Source: a virus. Taken from it: a DNA stretch of 49,734 nucleotides. Both the position numbers and the translations under genes were made by a program. The notes beneath the pieces were generated by a model, which did not search any database, was not told the origin of the DNA, and was given only the letters and a program-made list of their open reading frames with translations. Of this stretch, positions 39,987-46,620 are shown piece after piece (the first letter of the stretch is position 1; every line of letters starts with the position of its first letter). The stretch is from the IMG/VR virus record IMGVR_UViG_3300042731_005083, positions 1 through 49,734 of that record; one strand, written 5' to 3'.

Positions 39987-40194
39987 TTTTCGTCTTCTCC
40001 CTTTCCGTGTTTATTTCTGAATCGGCCGGCTTTCCTTCCAGTAAATACCTCATTTCTTCCTGCTCGATCTCCATCATTGTCTGCCCCAGCCAAAGAAAAG
40101 TTTCCGCAGTGAAAAGAATATCTTTTTTCGGTGAAGCTACCAGCCTTCCGGATTCCTTGTCTCTGAATATCGTTACAAGATCGTCAATGGTCAT
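39973..40194 (-). CDS. Hypothetical protein, 73 aa
   Basis: 73 residues from an ATG with GGGGG 8 nt before. A GTG start at 40221 overlaps the previous stop and is an alternative. Contains an LFTAETFLWLGQTMMEIEQEEMRYLL helix. Not recognised. Confidence 0.55.
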   Translation of the reverse strand: MTIDDLVTIFRDKESGRLVASPKKDILFTAETFLWLGQTMMEIEQEEMRYLLEGKPADSEINTEREKTKNENG

Positions 40195-40217
40195 TTCACA
40201 ACCCCCATAATCACTGA

Positions 40218-40523
40218 TCACTCAGTCGAACACATAAAAAACGCTTTTCCGGTTTCAGAAGGACCATGTTCACCGTTAAAAGCTTCTTCCAATGTAACAA
40301 GACATTTGTCCTTTATTTCCTTCTCATAAGTCTTATCCGTCTTCATACGCTGAAAATCAACATCTGGATCAACCCACATACGTTCTTTTTTTGAAACTTC
40401 TCTCCAATCTTCAGGGTCAAACGGCCACTCCTCGGATACAACTCCGAGAGCTTTCAATTCTTCTTCCAAATCCTCTATGCTTTCTGCGGCATAGGTTTCA
40501 CAATCATCACTCCAAAATTTCAT
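40218..40523 (-). CDS. Hypothetical acidic protein, 101 aa
   Basis: 101 residues from an ATG with an ideal GGAGG 8 nt upstream. The sequence is acidic (IEDLEEELKALGVVSEEWPFDPEDW) with two Cys in the C-terminal half. Not recognised. Confidence 0.6.
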   Translation of the reverse strand: MKFWSDDCETYAAESIEDLEEELKALGVVSEEWPFDPEDWREVSKKERMWVDPDVDFQRMKTDKTYEKEIKDKCLVTLEEAFNGEHGPSETGKAFFMCSTE

Positions 40524-40536
40524 TCCAAAACCTCCG

Positions 40537-40971
40537 TTATCCATCTATTCCCACGAACCTGTCCTTATCTTTTCGGACAACTGTTTTTACAACAGGCCAT
40601 TCATTGAACCACTCGACACGGAAAGAAAGTTTTCCTTTCTCGTATCGATCCTTTTTCCCGGCTCCTTCCAGTGCTTCCATGGCATACCGGACAAGCCACG
40701 CATGAAGTCCTTCTTTTTTCTTCCGTGTTGAAAGAAAGATGTCCCACGCGTCCATCGAAACCCTGTCAATGGCATGGCCGGATATCTCTATTTCGGGGAA
40801 TACCGTTCCTCTCCGTTTCAGCTCTGCTTCCGCAATTTCTTTCCGCCTGTCATCCTCCGGGAACTGGTTTAAGATCCACTGAAGATATGAAACCGGCAGT
40901 CTCGTGTAAAGCTCTCCTTTATGTCTCCCGAATTCACACCGGAGATTATGAACTTCTTCAGGTTTCATCAT
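40537..40971 (-). CDS. DUF3820-like protein
   Basis: 144 residues. CEFGRHKGELYTRLPVSYLQWIL (12-34) matches the DUF3820 / putative quorum-sensing-regulated protein core ('mpFGKhKG..l.dlP.dYl.Wl'), followed by ISGHAIDRVSMDAW (62-75) and a helix with LHAWLVRYAMEAL. Found in many phages without a proven role. SD AAGGAG, start overlapping the previous gene. Confidence 0.7.
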   Translation of the reverse strand: MMKPEEVHNLRCEFGRHKGELYTRLPVSYLQWILNQFPEDDRRKEIAEAELKRRGTVFPEIEISGHAIDRVSMDAWDIFLSTRKKKEGLHAWLVRYAMEALEGAGKKDRYEKGKLSFRVEWFNEWPVVKTVVRKDKDRFVGIDG

Positions 40972-41188
40972 CTTTCTCCTTTTTCTTCTCCTCCGCTTCG
41001 TTCAAAAGATCAGCTAAATATTCAGCACCTTTCTTCAAAGCCTCAAACATTCCATCGAACGCCGGGACAATCACTTTCTCCATTACTCTGTTAATTGATC
41101 GAGCAATAGAGTTCACCAGTTTCCACTGTTCTTTCACGGATAACTGCTCTCCTTTCAGGAACTTTCTCTGTATTTTCTTCATACCCAT
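40958..41188 (-). CDS. Hypothetical helical protein, 76 aa
   Basis: 76 residues, with a basic N-terminus (KKIQRKFLKG) and then amphipathic helices and a charged end (EEKKKEKDDE). SD AAAGGAGAA. Not recognised. Confidence 0.6.
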   Translation of the reverse strand: MGMKKIQRKFLKGEQLSVKEQWKLVNSIARSINRVMEKVIVPAFDGMFEALKKGAEYLADLLNEAEEKKKEKDDET

Positions 41189-41271
41189 CGAATTTCTCCT
41201 TTCCCCGTAATTTTTCCTGTTTTAAAATATTCCTGAAAAATCATGTCGATCCCGTTCCGGTTTCTCCAGTG

Positions 41272-41484
41272 TTATTTCTTCTCTGCTGTTATCTGATCAG
41301 GCCAGTATCGGAGATATCCACGCTTCATGTGTTCTGCTTTGATAATGTCGGATTCGATCCCTTTCGGATTATCCAGCATAACATTGTAAAGGACGGCTTT
41401 TCTTCGGTCTTTTTCGTCCAAAACGATTCCGATTATCTCTCCGGCTCCATGGAATGTCTGGACACGATCCCCTATTTTTCTCAC
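41272..41484 (-). CDS. Small SH3/KOW-like protein, 70 aa
   Basis: 70 residues. GDRVQTFHGAGEIIGIVL (5-22) has the strand-loop-strand of KOW/SH3-like barrels, with later strands AVLYNVMLDN. Might bind nucleic acid or a complex, as many small barrels do. SD is GGGAACGC and the identity is unproven. Confidence 0.6.
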   Translation of the reverse strand: MRKIGDRVQTFHGAGEIIGIVLDEKDRRKAVLYNVMLDNPKGIESDIIKAEHMKRGYLRYWPDQITAEKK

Positions 41485-41520
41485 TGATCTTCCTTCTTCA
41501 TATTCTCTCCGTGCGTTCCC

Positions 41521-41604
41521 TTACAGTAAAGCGATTAAAGCACCGGTGATCACTGCACCGGCCACAACACAAAGAAAAATTATCCGTTCTTTTTTCTCAG
41601 TCAT
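41521..41604 (-). CDS. Tiny membrane protein, 27 aa
   Basis: A 27-codon gene: TEKKER followed by one hydrophobic helix (IIFLCVVAGAVITGALIALL) that ends the protein. GGAGGGAG lies 5 nt before the ATG, which overlaps the previous stop (ATGACTGA). Single-helix phage peptides like this often act on membrane partners. Confidence 0.55.
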   Translation of the reverse strand: MTEKKERIIFLCVVAGAVITGALIALL

Positions 41605-41947
41605 CTGCTCCCTCCATGCCTTTCGGCTGTTTGTATGGCATATTATGTGCCTGAAGTATATTTTTCCCTTCGGTAAGGATTTTGTCAATGGACTGGGATA
41701 CGGCTTCTCGTGCGGTCTTCTCTCCGTCCTCTTTCCTAATAAAAACGTAAACATCCAATATCCCGACCATTTTATAGAGACTCACCAGAACCTCGTCTAT
41801 CCCGGAATTCGCTCTTTCGTCATGGACACCGGCCTGATACGCTCTTCTCAACTCGCGGAAAAGCATTACCCCCGAAAGTGACAAGTTCGTTCCTTCGTAC
41901 ATTTTCTCCATGTACCTGTCACTCATTGCCTTCGCTGATCTGCTCAC
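41597..41947 (-). CDS. Hypothetical helical protein, 116 aa
   Basis: 116 residues with MLFRELRRAYQAGVHDERA (about 28-46) and helices VLVSLYKMVGILDVYVFIRKEDG. Composition and overlap with both neighbours suggest a soluble phage protein. Not recognised. Confidence 0.6.
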   Translation of the reverse strand: MSRSAKAMSDRYMEKMYEGTNLSLSGVMLFRELRRAYQAGVHDERANSGIDEVLVSLYKMVGILDVYVFIRKEDGEKTAREAVSQSIDKILTEGKNILQAHNMPYKQPKGMEGADD

Positions 41948-42285
41948 GCTTTTACTCCTTTCCTGTGAAGCGTACCATGGGAATCATAAACATATCCCTG
42001 CGCTCTTCTCGCCTGATAGAAATTCTTTTTACATTGAACGCATTTGAAGTACATCTTCCCTTTCTTATATTTTCCCTGCATTTCTCTCGATCCAGAGTAG
42101 CAGAGACAAACAGGACACATGACCTTTTTCCCGTACTTCTTTTCCGCTTCCTCGTCTGCCAGCTTCAGGATAACCTTTCTCACCCTTCCGGCATATTTCT
42201 TTTTCCGCTCCAGAAACTTCCGCTTTACGCCGAACGCTTCTCCAGTGATTTTCAGGTTTTTCCATTTTATCCTTTCTTTTTTCAC
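41944..42285 (-). CDS. Basic zinc-finger-like protein, 113 aa
   Basis: 113 residues, very basic. CPVCLC (57-62) and CVQCKKNF (82-89) give two Cys pairs, typical of a zinc beta-ribbon. The N-terminus is Lys-rich helix. The start has AGAGTG. It could bind nucleic acid. Confidence 0.65.
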   Translation of the reverse strand: MKKERIKWKNLKITGEAFGVKRKFLERKKKYAGRVRKVILKLADEEAEKKYGKKVMCPVCLCYSGSREMQGKYKKGKMYFKCVQCKKNFYQARRAQGYVYDSHGTLHRKGVKA

Positions 42286-42296
42286 TCTTCCGCCCT

Positions 42297-42743
42297 TTAG
42301 AATTCGAATCTGACATAAACCTCTTCGTATGCTCTATTCTGCAGCATTACCGGATCTCGTGTCGATACAACGGGGTGTCCGCAATAATGCCTCATTCCGA
42401 TCTCCAGTATCATCCCTTCTATTCTGAAGATAAATCCCACTGTTGCCAGATAGTCTATGATTATCGGCCTGAAATTAAGTTTTCCCGATCTCATAAACTG
42501 ATACGTCCTCGCTCTTCCTCCTATAAAGAAATGCCTCTCCGGAGAAATCCTGAAACTCGTTTCCACATAAGACAAAAAATCTGTAAGCTCTTCTGTTGTC
42601 CCGGCTGTCATATTTGAAGCCCACTCTCTTCCCATTGGAACCCACCCTATCTCAACGTGGCCGGTCAATAGCTTATGTTCTTCCTGTGCAGAAATTCCGA
42701 CTGAGGACAGAATCATCATTAAAACTAAAAATAATCTTTTCAT
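42297..42743 (-). CDS. Secreted outer-membrane barrel-like protein
   Basis: 148 residues. Residues 1-20 form a signal peptide (KRLFLVLMMILSSVGISAQ) with cleavage near SAQ. The mature part alternates polar and aromatic residues in strands (VEIGWVPMG, SFRISPERHFFIGGRARTY, YLATVGFIFRIEGMILEIGMR) and ends in YVRFEF, the aromatic/Phe-terminal signal used by outer-membrane barrels. It could be a lysogenic conversion or superinfection-exclusion factor like Lom/Cor-type proteins. It has its own upstream terminator and an inverted repeat (GGATAC...GTATCC) before its SD. A strong SD (ACAGGAGG) precedes it. Confidence 0.65.
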   Translation of the reverse strand: MKRLFLVLMMILSSVGISAQEEHKLLTGHVEIGWVPMGREWASNMTAGTTEELTDFLSYVETSFRISPERHFFIGGRARTYQFMRSGKLNFRPIIIDYLATVGFIFRIEGMILEIGMRHYCGHPVVSTRDPVMLQNRAYEEVYVRFEF

Positions 42744-42763
42744 TGTCTTCCTCCTGTAAAATA

Positions 42764-42778
42764 GGATACCATGTATCC
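42764..42778 (-). promoter_or_regulatory. Inverted repeat upstream of the barrel-like gene
   Basis: GGATAC-ATG-GTATCC is a perfect 15-bp palindrome. It lies between a weak TTTATC (-35-like) and TATTTT (-10-like), so it could be an operator within the spacer. It is also a possible RNA hairpin. Confidence 0.4.
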
Positions 42779-42783
42779 CAGAT

Positions 42784-42828
42784 AAAAAAAGGAGAAGAGA
42801 GGCAACCGGATTTAAAGGTCTCTCCTCC
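42784..42828 (-). terminator. Intrinsic terminator after the tRNA-like gene
   Basis: A 10-bp stem (GGAGGAGAGA paired with TCTCTTCTCC, one G-U) with an 18-nt loop and seven T. It ends the unit that begins at promoter P2. About 130 nt lie between it and the tRNA-like gene with only a 20-codon frame that I do not call. Confidence 0.8.
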
Positions 42829-42956
42829 GTAGTGCGCTATACACTCATAAATCCCGTGCTTGGTTTTTCAACCGGAATACTCCAGTTGACCGATTACCAT
42901 TTCACGTCTTTCCGTGCTGTCAATTAACATAAAGGCCTACCCGCCAACGGCGGATA

Positions 42957-43086
42957 TGGCGGCGGCAGGACTCGAACCTGCACAGGTGTCGTCAATTCCA
43001 GATACATGATCACTCGGCACCCTCTATATTTGGCTTTTAGTATCATTGGCCAAACTTCCTGTGTCTACCAATTCCACCACGCCGCT
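42957..43086 (-). tRNA. tRNA-Leu-like RNA with a non-canonical centre
   Basis: The 5' part reads like class II leucine tRNA: a 7-nt acceptor strand, TG, and a D arm GTGGAATTGGTAGACAC. The 3' part has a perfect T arm (GCAGG-TTCGAGT-CCTGC) and an acceptor strand CGCCGCC giving 6 bp plus an A-C at position 1-72. There is no encoded CCA. The centre is 78 nt instead of about 31. No canonical 5-bp/7-nt anticodon arm can be formed. Instead TTTGGC/GCCAAA closes a 14-nt loop, and GGTG/CACC or ACAGG/CCTGT can pair. It is either an interrupted or degenerate tRNA or a tRNA-like structure. Confidence 0.55.
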
Positions 43087-43094
43087 GTTCAGGT

Positions 43095-43238
43095 CTACAC
43101 CTCCAATCTTCTGACTATATCACGGACCATGTTCCTCATGTCTGTGATAATACTTTCCTTGTCCTGAAGATACAAAGCATAGGAAGAATGCACGGCTTCC
43201 TTGTCAACCAGTACAGAATCTTCAATTCCTCCTGACAT
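43095..43238 (-). CDS. Small protein, 47 aa
   Basis: 47 residues. AAAGGGG precedes the ATG at 43238. SGGIEDSVLVDKEAVHSS and a helix with MRNMVRDIVRRLEV. Not recognised. Last protein gene before the tRNA-like RNA. Confidence 0.55.
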   Translation of the reverse strand: MSGGIEDSVLVDKEAVHSSYALYLQDKESIITDMRNMVRDIVRRLEV

Positions 43239-43259
43239 TTTTTACCCCTTTAAAATTCG

Positions 43260-43412
43260 TTATGTATAAAGCTTGATTATCAGCTTAACAGCCAGAGCCA
43301 CCACAACAGCTGAAGCGCTCACCCCCAAACACAGAACAAAAATAATCCCGATCCCTCTTCCGATCTTCTCCGTCAGTGTTTTTTCTTTTGTTCCGAATGA
43401 TTCTTTATTCAT
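43260..43412 (-). CDS. Single-pass membrane protein, 50 aa
   Basis: 50 residues with a charged N-terminus and a membrane helix (IIFVLCLGVSASAVVVALAVKLII). SD AAAGGAGG precedes the ATG. It overlaps the previous gene by 8 nt. Role unknown. Confidence 0.6.
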   Translation of the reverse strand: MNKESFGTKEKTLTEKIGRGIGIIFVLCLGVSASAVVVALAVKLIIKLYT

Positions 43413-43650
43413 ATTTCCTCCTTTTCAGTGTTTTCATGTCTTCCATGTCTATTTCCTGATTTCCCCAGAACATAGAATTCGCACAGCCGGCAGAGCCTTC
43501 CCACTCTCCGTCTGCTGTCTCAAAAACAGCATCAAAGAAGCACACGCACTCTTCCATTTTACACGGTGTTCCTCCCATAAGCGGACAGGTTTTTGTCTTC
43601 ATTTCGCTGTACTCTCTGTCCCTTGATTCCTGCGCCTGTTTTTTTGTCAT
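43405..43650 (-). CDS. Cys-rich protein, 81 aa
   Basis: 81 residues with CPLMGGTPCKMEECVCF (22-38) and a later Cys (SAGCAN), a Cys pattern like that of small Fe-S or zinc proteins found in phages. The start overlaps the previous stop. Function unknown. Confidence 0.6.
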   Translation of the reverse strand: MTKKQAQESRDREYSEMKTKTCPLMGGTPCKMEECVCFFDAVFETADGEWEGSAGCANSMFWGNQEIDMEDMKTLKRRKYE

Positions 43651-43856
43651 GGCCGGGGAACCTCGGCCCAGTCGGTGATAATCCCAGATACGGACGCTTC
43701 ATCTACGATCCTTCCCACCGTTTCTTCTTCAATGTAAAGTCCGGCAGAACTGATAATCTTCGTACACCCGGTTTCTCTGGCATGGACAATAATATCCCTC
43801 TTCCCTACAGGACGTACCTTTTCCGGATCAAACCATTCAATAAGTTCTGTTTTCAT
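43647..43856 (-). CDS. Hypothetical protein, 69 aa
   Basis: 69 residues from the ATG with GGAAGGAG, the first gene after promoter P2. Mixed beta/alpha (DIIVHARETGCTKIISSAGLYIEEE). Not recognised. Confidence 0.6.
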   Translation of the reverse strand: MKTELIEWFDPEKVRPVGKRDIIVHARETGCTKIISSAGLYIEEETVGRIVDEASVSGIITDWAEVPRP

Positions 43857-43884
43857 TAAAAATCTCCTTCCGTGATATGCTGTC

Positions 43885-43962
43885 ATTATACTTCATCTCT
43901 TCTTTCGTTGCAATAATTTTAATATGTTGTTTATTTGTTCGTTTTATGAAGATTTTATGAAG
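43885..43962 (-). promoter_or_regulatory. Promoter P2 with two CTTCATA boxes
   Basis: -10 TATAAT (43885-43890), a 17-bp spacer and -35 TTGCAA (43908-43913). CTTCATA boxes lie at 43945-43951 and 43956-43962, 11 bp apart, 31 bp and 42 bp upstream of the -35. Downstream genes run to the terminator at 42784. Confidence 0.75.
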
Positions 43963-43988
43963 AAAAAGGCCTCCCGGTTAAGGAGGCC
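43963..43988 (-). terminator. Intrinsic terminator of the minigene RNA
   Basis: A 7-bp GC-rich stem (GGCCTCC/GGAGGCC) with a 7-nt loop and a run of five T followed by CTTC. It lies immediately before the CTTCATA boxes of P2. Confidence 0.8.
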
Positions 43989-44084
43989 CGACTCTTTAAA
44001 ATCTTATATTTCAGTTTGATTTTACTACTTCATCCCTCTCACCTCCCTTCCGTTTTTGTTACATCTCTATCAAATCTTATTGGT
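43963..44084 (-). ncRNA. Minigene RNA: short transcript with perfect SD and a two-codon ORF
   Basis: A discrete unit of about 120 nt between a promoter and a terminator. It contains GGAGGTGA (44039-44046), an exact 8-nt complement of the 16S 3' end, five nt before ATG-AAG-TAG (44025-44033), so ribosomes would bind well and make only Met-Lys. A GTG nine nt upstream in the same frame gives a five-codon variant. Lambda bar minigenes (ATG-ATA-TAA) are toxic through peptidyl-tRNA drop-off. By analogy this could deplete Lys-tRNA or tie up ribosomes. Its own function is unknown. Confidence 0.6.
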
Positions 44085-44090
44085 AAATTC

Positions 44091-44119
44091 ATCATACCAT
44101 TTCTCAGAAAATTACGCAA
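44091..44119 (-). promoter_or_regulatory. Promoter of the minigene RNA
   Basis: -10 TATGAT (44091-44096), a 17-bp spacer and -35 TTGCGT (44114-44119). It follows the terminator of the ParB operon at 44131 and is not preceded by a CTTCAYA box. Confidence 0.6.
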
Positions 44120-44130
44120 CAACTTTTCAC

Positions 44131-44160
44131 AAAAAAAAGGCTCCCCGTTTTGGGGGAGCC
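44131..44160 (-). terminator. Intrinsic terminator of the ASCH-ParB operon
   Basis: A perfect 8-bp stem (GGCTCCCC/GGGGAGCC) with a 6-nt loop (CAAAAC) followed by eight T. 83 nt separate it from the ParB-like stop. Confidence 0.88.
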
Positions 44161-44243
44161 ACAGAAAACACACGGAAGAGAAGACAGGAAAGGTGTTCCT
44201 GTCCATGAAGATAATATCAGATTAACACCCTTTCAAGATATTG

Positions 44244-45008
44244 TCAACTATCATCTTCTTCGGGTCCGAAAATCTTATATTTTCCTTCTGCTATATCATA
44301 CAGCTTCGTATGCTTCAGGAATTTCTCTTTTTCTGATTCTTTCATTCTCCTCATAAAATCTCTTTTCTCGCTGTTATTTGGGAAAACGAAAGTTACTGTG
44401 TAATCGTTCGCATCGACCATGTGAGTCGTCCCTGTCTGGTTTTCTTCCTTGACTTTGTCTCTATGTTCTTTCTTGGCCTGTTTGATCTTGTCGATTTCTC
44501 TCATCCTTTCCAGCGTATCCTGATCCTCTTTGACCTCCTCTGGAGTATTCATATCGAATTCCGTCCCGGAGAACATCATGTCCAGACCATACTTGTCAAA
44601 GAGCAGATCCTTCTCAAAATCAATATCCGGATGATCAATGTGAATCTCCCCCAGAGCTTCAACATCAAATTCCCCCATGATATCGGTGTTGTTAAGCCGT
44701 ATATTGGCCGTGATCTCCTCTTTCTCGTCCATGGAAACAAGGGCAATCGTCAGATCATAGTCATCTTTTTTCAAAATATTGTCCATCTGCGCGAGTCTCT
44801 GATGCCCTCCCACTATGTTCCCCGTTACCTTGTTCACGATTATGGGGTCCAGAATTCCATGCTCCCTGATTGACTTTCTCAGGTTTTTCTCCGCTGTTGC
44901 GGTTATCTTTCTCGGGTTGTACGGTGCTTTTTTTATCTGCTTCCGGTTCATCCTGACAATTTCGTATCTCTCCAGTCTGTTTGCACCTTTCACCTTATTC
45001 TCATCCAT
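44244..45008 (-). CDS. ParB-like (ParB/Srx) domain protein
   Basis: 254 residues. The N-terminal 110 match the ParB nuclease-like fold: NPRKITATAEKNLRKSIREHGILDPIIVN (31-59) and VGGHQRLAQM (66-75), with GGHQR as the CTP/catalytic loop. The C-terminal half is charged and helical with a late beta region (YTVTFVFPNNSEKRDFMRRM). Phages often pair such a gene with a PP-loop sulphotransferase-like gene, as here, overlapping by 8 nt. The reaction is unknown. DNA modification is one possibility. Confidence 0.75.
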   Translation of the reverse strand: MDENKVKGANRLERYEIVRMNRKQIKKAPYNPRKITATAEKNLRKSIREHGILDPIIVNKVTGNIVGGHQRLAQMDNILKKDDYDLTIALVSMDEKEEITANIRLNNTDIMGEFDVEALGEIHIDHPDIDFEKDLLFDKYGLDMMFSGTEFDMNTPEEVKEDQDTLERMREIDKIKQAKKEHRDKVKEENQTGTTHMVDANDYTVTFVFPNNSEKRDFMRRMKESEKEKFLKHTKLYDIAEGKYKIFGPEEDDS

Positions 45009-45642
45009 AATTCTCTACCCTTATCCTTTCCGCCTCAATATGCGGATATAAAGTGATAATTTTCCTGTAATCCTCCGGAAAATTGTTATAGATATACATT
45101 AAAGCGTCTCCTTTCAGAGAGTTAATATCCCTGTATCCCATCCGGTAAGAATCCGGCAGAACAAGTCTTTTTTGCTTCACATATTTTCTGATATGCGGTT
45201 CTCTCCATTCTGCCAGCGGATAGATTTTCTTGTATTTCCAGTCAATTCCATGGTCTAAATGCGCCATCATTCCTCGGCGCTGAAGTGATTCATCTTTTCT
45301 GTATCCGTAAATAATAAATGAAATATCAAATTTGTCACGGAGAAAATTCTCCATATCTGCCTGACCAATTTTCCGCTTTTTGTCTCTTTCCATTATGAAT
45401 TTTACGTCATTATGCGGAAATCTGTTTATTTTTATCTTGTATCGTCTTTCGTAGTATTGAATTACCTTTTCCTGAAATGATAATCCTTTGACAAAATATA
45501 AAAAAACAGGCTCCAGCGTTAAATTCTGCGCCTCTTCCATCAATAAAGACAGCAAACAAATTGAGTCTCTTCCTCCGGAGAACATAAAAATTGACTTTCC
45601 GACTTTATGATTGATATATCGTATGTCTTCCAGCAAGTCCAT
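45001..45642 (-). CDS. PP-loop ATPase, PAPS-reductase-like
   Basis: 213 residues from the ATG at 45642 (SD AAGGAAAG). SGGRDS (22-27) is the PP-loop that binds ATP pyrophosphate. FPHNDVKFIMERDKKRKIGQADMENFLRD and YPLAEWREPHIRKYVKQKRLVLPDSYRMGYRD are like the C-terminal half of PAPS-reductase/DndC relatives. Together with the ParB-like partner it resembles a module seen in many phages. An intrinsic terminator (attenuator?) stands between the previous gene and this start. Confidence 0.8.
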   Translation of the reverse strand: MDLLEDIRYINHKVGKSIFMFSGGRDSICLLSLLMEEAQNLTLEPVFLYFVKGLSFQEKVIQYYERRYKIKINRFPHNDVKFIMERDKKRKIGQADMENFLRDKFDISFIIYGYRKDESLQRRGMMAHLDHGIDWKYKKIYPLAEWREPHIRKYVKQKRLVLPDSYRMGYRDINSLKGDALMYIYNNFPEDYRKIITLYPHIEAERIRVENYG

Positions 45643-45659
45643 TAAATTCTTTCCTTGTA

Positions 45660-45704
45660 AAGAAAAAGGCACGGTTTTTCACTGGTAGAAACTTCCGTGC
45701 CTTT
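45660..45704 (-). terminator. Terminator or attenuator ahead of the PP-loop gene
   Basis: A 9-bp stem (AAGGCACGG/CCGTGCCTT) with a 20-nt loop and a run of T interrupted by one C. It begins 5 nt after the 39-residue gene stops and ends before the SD of the PP-loop gene, and no promoter follows it. Either readthrough is allowed or the element is regulated. Confidence 0.7.
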
Positions 45705-45709
45705 GCGTC

Positions 45710-45829
45710 TTACCGCCTCGGTACTCTTGTAGGCGGTCTGGCTCTGGTCTGCCTTGTGTTTGACGGTGTCAGCCTGGCTCCGCTTCTGGATCTCAGACCT
45801 CCTCCGCCTTTGCTCGAATCATTAGGCAT
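45710..45829 (-). CDS. Small basic Gly/Arg-rich protein, 39 aa
   Basis: Short gene. An AGAGGTGA SD lies 4 nt before the ATG. 39 residues with GGGG, many Arg and Pro (RARPPTRVPRR) and no hydrophobic core, so probably disordered and nucleic-acid binding. It is similar to tiny proteins I recall beside ParB/PAPS-like phage genes. Role unknown. Confidence 0.6.
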   Translation of the reverse strand: MPNDSSKGGGGLRSRSGARLTPSNTRQTRARPPTRVPRR

Positions 45830-45858
45830 ATTCTCACCTCTTCAAATTCGTTCTGGCC

Positions 45859-46425
45859 TCACTCGACCTTTCCGAAATCATAGCACATTTTTTCCGGCTT
45901 GTCTTCATGATTCCACAATTTCAGCTTTCCTTTTACCGGCTGGATAGGATCACAGAAAAAATCCGGTTCCTCCAGAATCCAGTTGAAAGAATCCGGATCA
46001 CTCCAGACGGAATTATTATTCTGCTGGATGTCCACAAGATCAACACGGCCGATTATGGAGTGAAGCGGATAAAAGTCTTTTTCCGGCTCATAATATCTTT
46101 CTGATAAAATGGCTTTCAGAAATTGAAACTCTTTCCGGATCTCTTCATTTTTCCAGCATTCCGCCGTCAATTTCAAATCTCCGTCCTCGTCAATCTCCAG
46201 CATACGAAAAACGGCGTTTTCTTTGATTACTCCGTCTTTATCAATGTTCCTCAGATATTCTTGATGAACCGGTAACGGCAGATCAAATTCATTGATTTTT
46301 TCATCCTTTGACGCATGGATTAAAATCGTTCCTCTGTAATCCGTTTTCCATGACCGATTTTCTATCGTCTTAATTCCTGCACAGATCAAAGACGCGAACG
46401 GCTGGCGCACTGATAACACTTTCAT
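45859..46425 (-). CDS. ASCH-domain protein
   Basis: 188 residues. The N-terminus is diagnostic: KVLSVRQPFASLICAGIKTIENRSWKTDYRGTILIHASK (2-40), the ASCH 'lsi..p....i..G.K..E.R' layout in a PUA-like fold that binds RNA or modified nucleotides. The C-terminus with FYPLHSIIGRVDLVDI closes the barrel. First gene after promoter P8. SD GGAGAG. A role in RNA handling is likely but unproven. Confidence 0.8.
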   Translation of the reverse strand: MKVLSVRQPFASLICAGIKTIENRSWKTDYRGTILIHASKDEKINEFDLPLPVHQEYLRNIDKDGVIKENAVFRMLEIDEDGDLKLTAECWKNEEIRKEFQFLKAILSERYYEPEKDFYPLHSIIGRVDLVDIQQNNNSVWSDPDSFNWILEEPDFFCDPIQPVKGKLKLWNHEDKPEKMCYDFGKVE

Positions 46426-46449
46426 TTTTTCTTCTCTCCTCTTGTCGGT

Positions 46450-46478
46450 AGTTTAATACTTTATAGAAATTTTATCAA
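46450..46478 (-). promoter_or_regulatory. Promoter of the ASCH operon (P8)
   Basis: -10 TAAACT (46450-46455), a 17-bp spacer and -35 TTGATA (46473-46478). Same TAAACT -10 as promoter P3. No CTTCAYA box is near. Between it and the RNA element copy A (46480-46620) I see an AGCC/GGCT hairpin and a run of eight T but no convincing gene. Confidence 0.7.
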
Positions 46479-46620
46479 GTACCTTTTCTCTTTCTCTATA
46501 CTGCCAAAGATCATACAAAAAAAACGATAGTATTGGACTCGTGTTTTTCTCCGTCGCTCCAAAGATGGACGGCACATACCAACTTTACCAGTTTTAGCCT
46601 TTATGGCTGACTATCTATTT

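Noticed and set aside
41179-41244. A 21-codon minus frame overlapping the start of the 76-residue gene
   Set aside because: SD is poor and the frame is too short to judge; it could be a coupling peptide but I cannot support it.
42830-42956. CCGCC/GGCGG hairpin next to the tRNA-like gene as a terminator
   Set aside because: Only a 5-bp stem and no T run; the real terminator lies at 42784-42828.
46461-46577. A 38-codon minus frame beginning CRPSLERRR
   Set aside because: It covers promoter P8, has no SD, and its Arg-rich sequence looks random.
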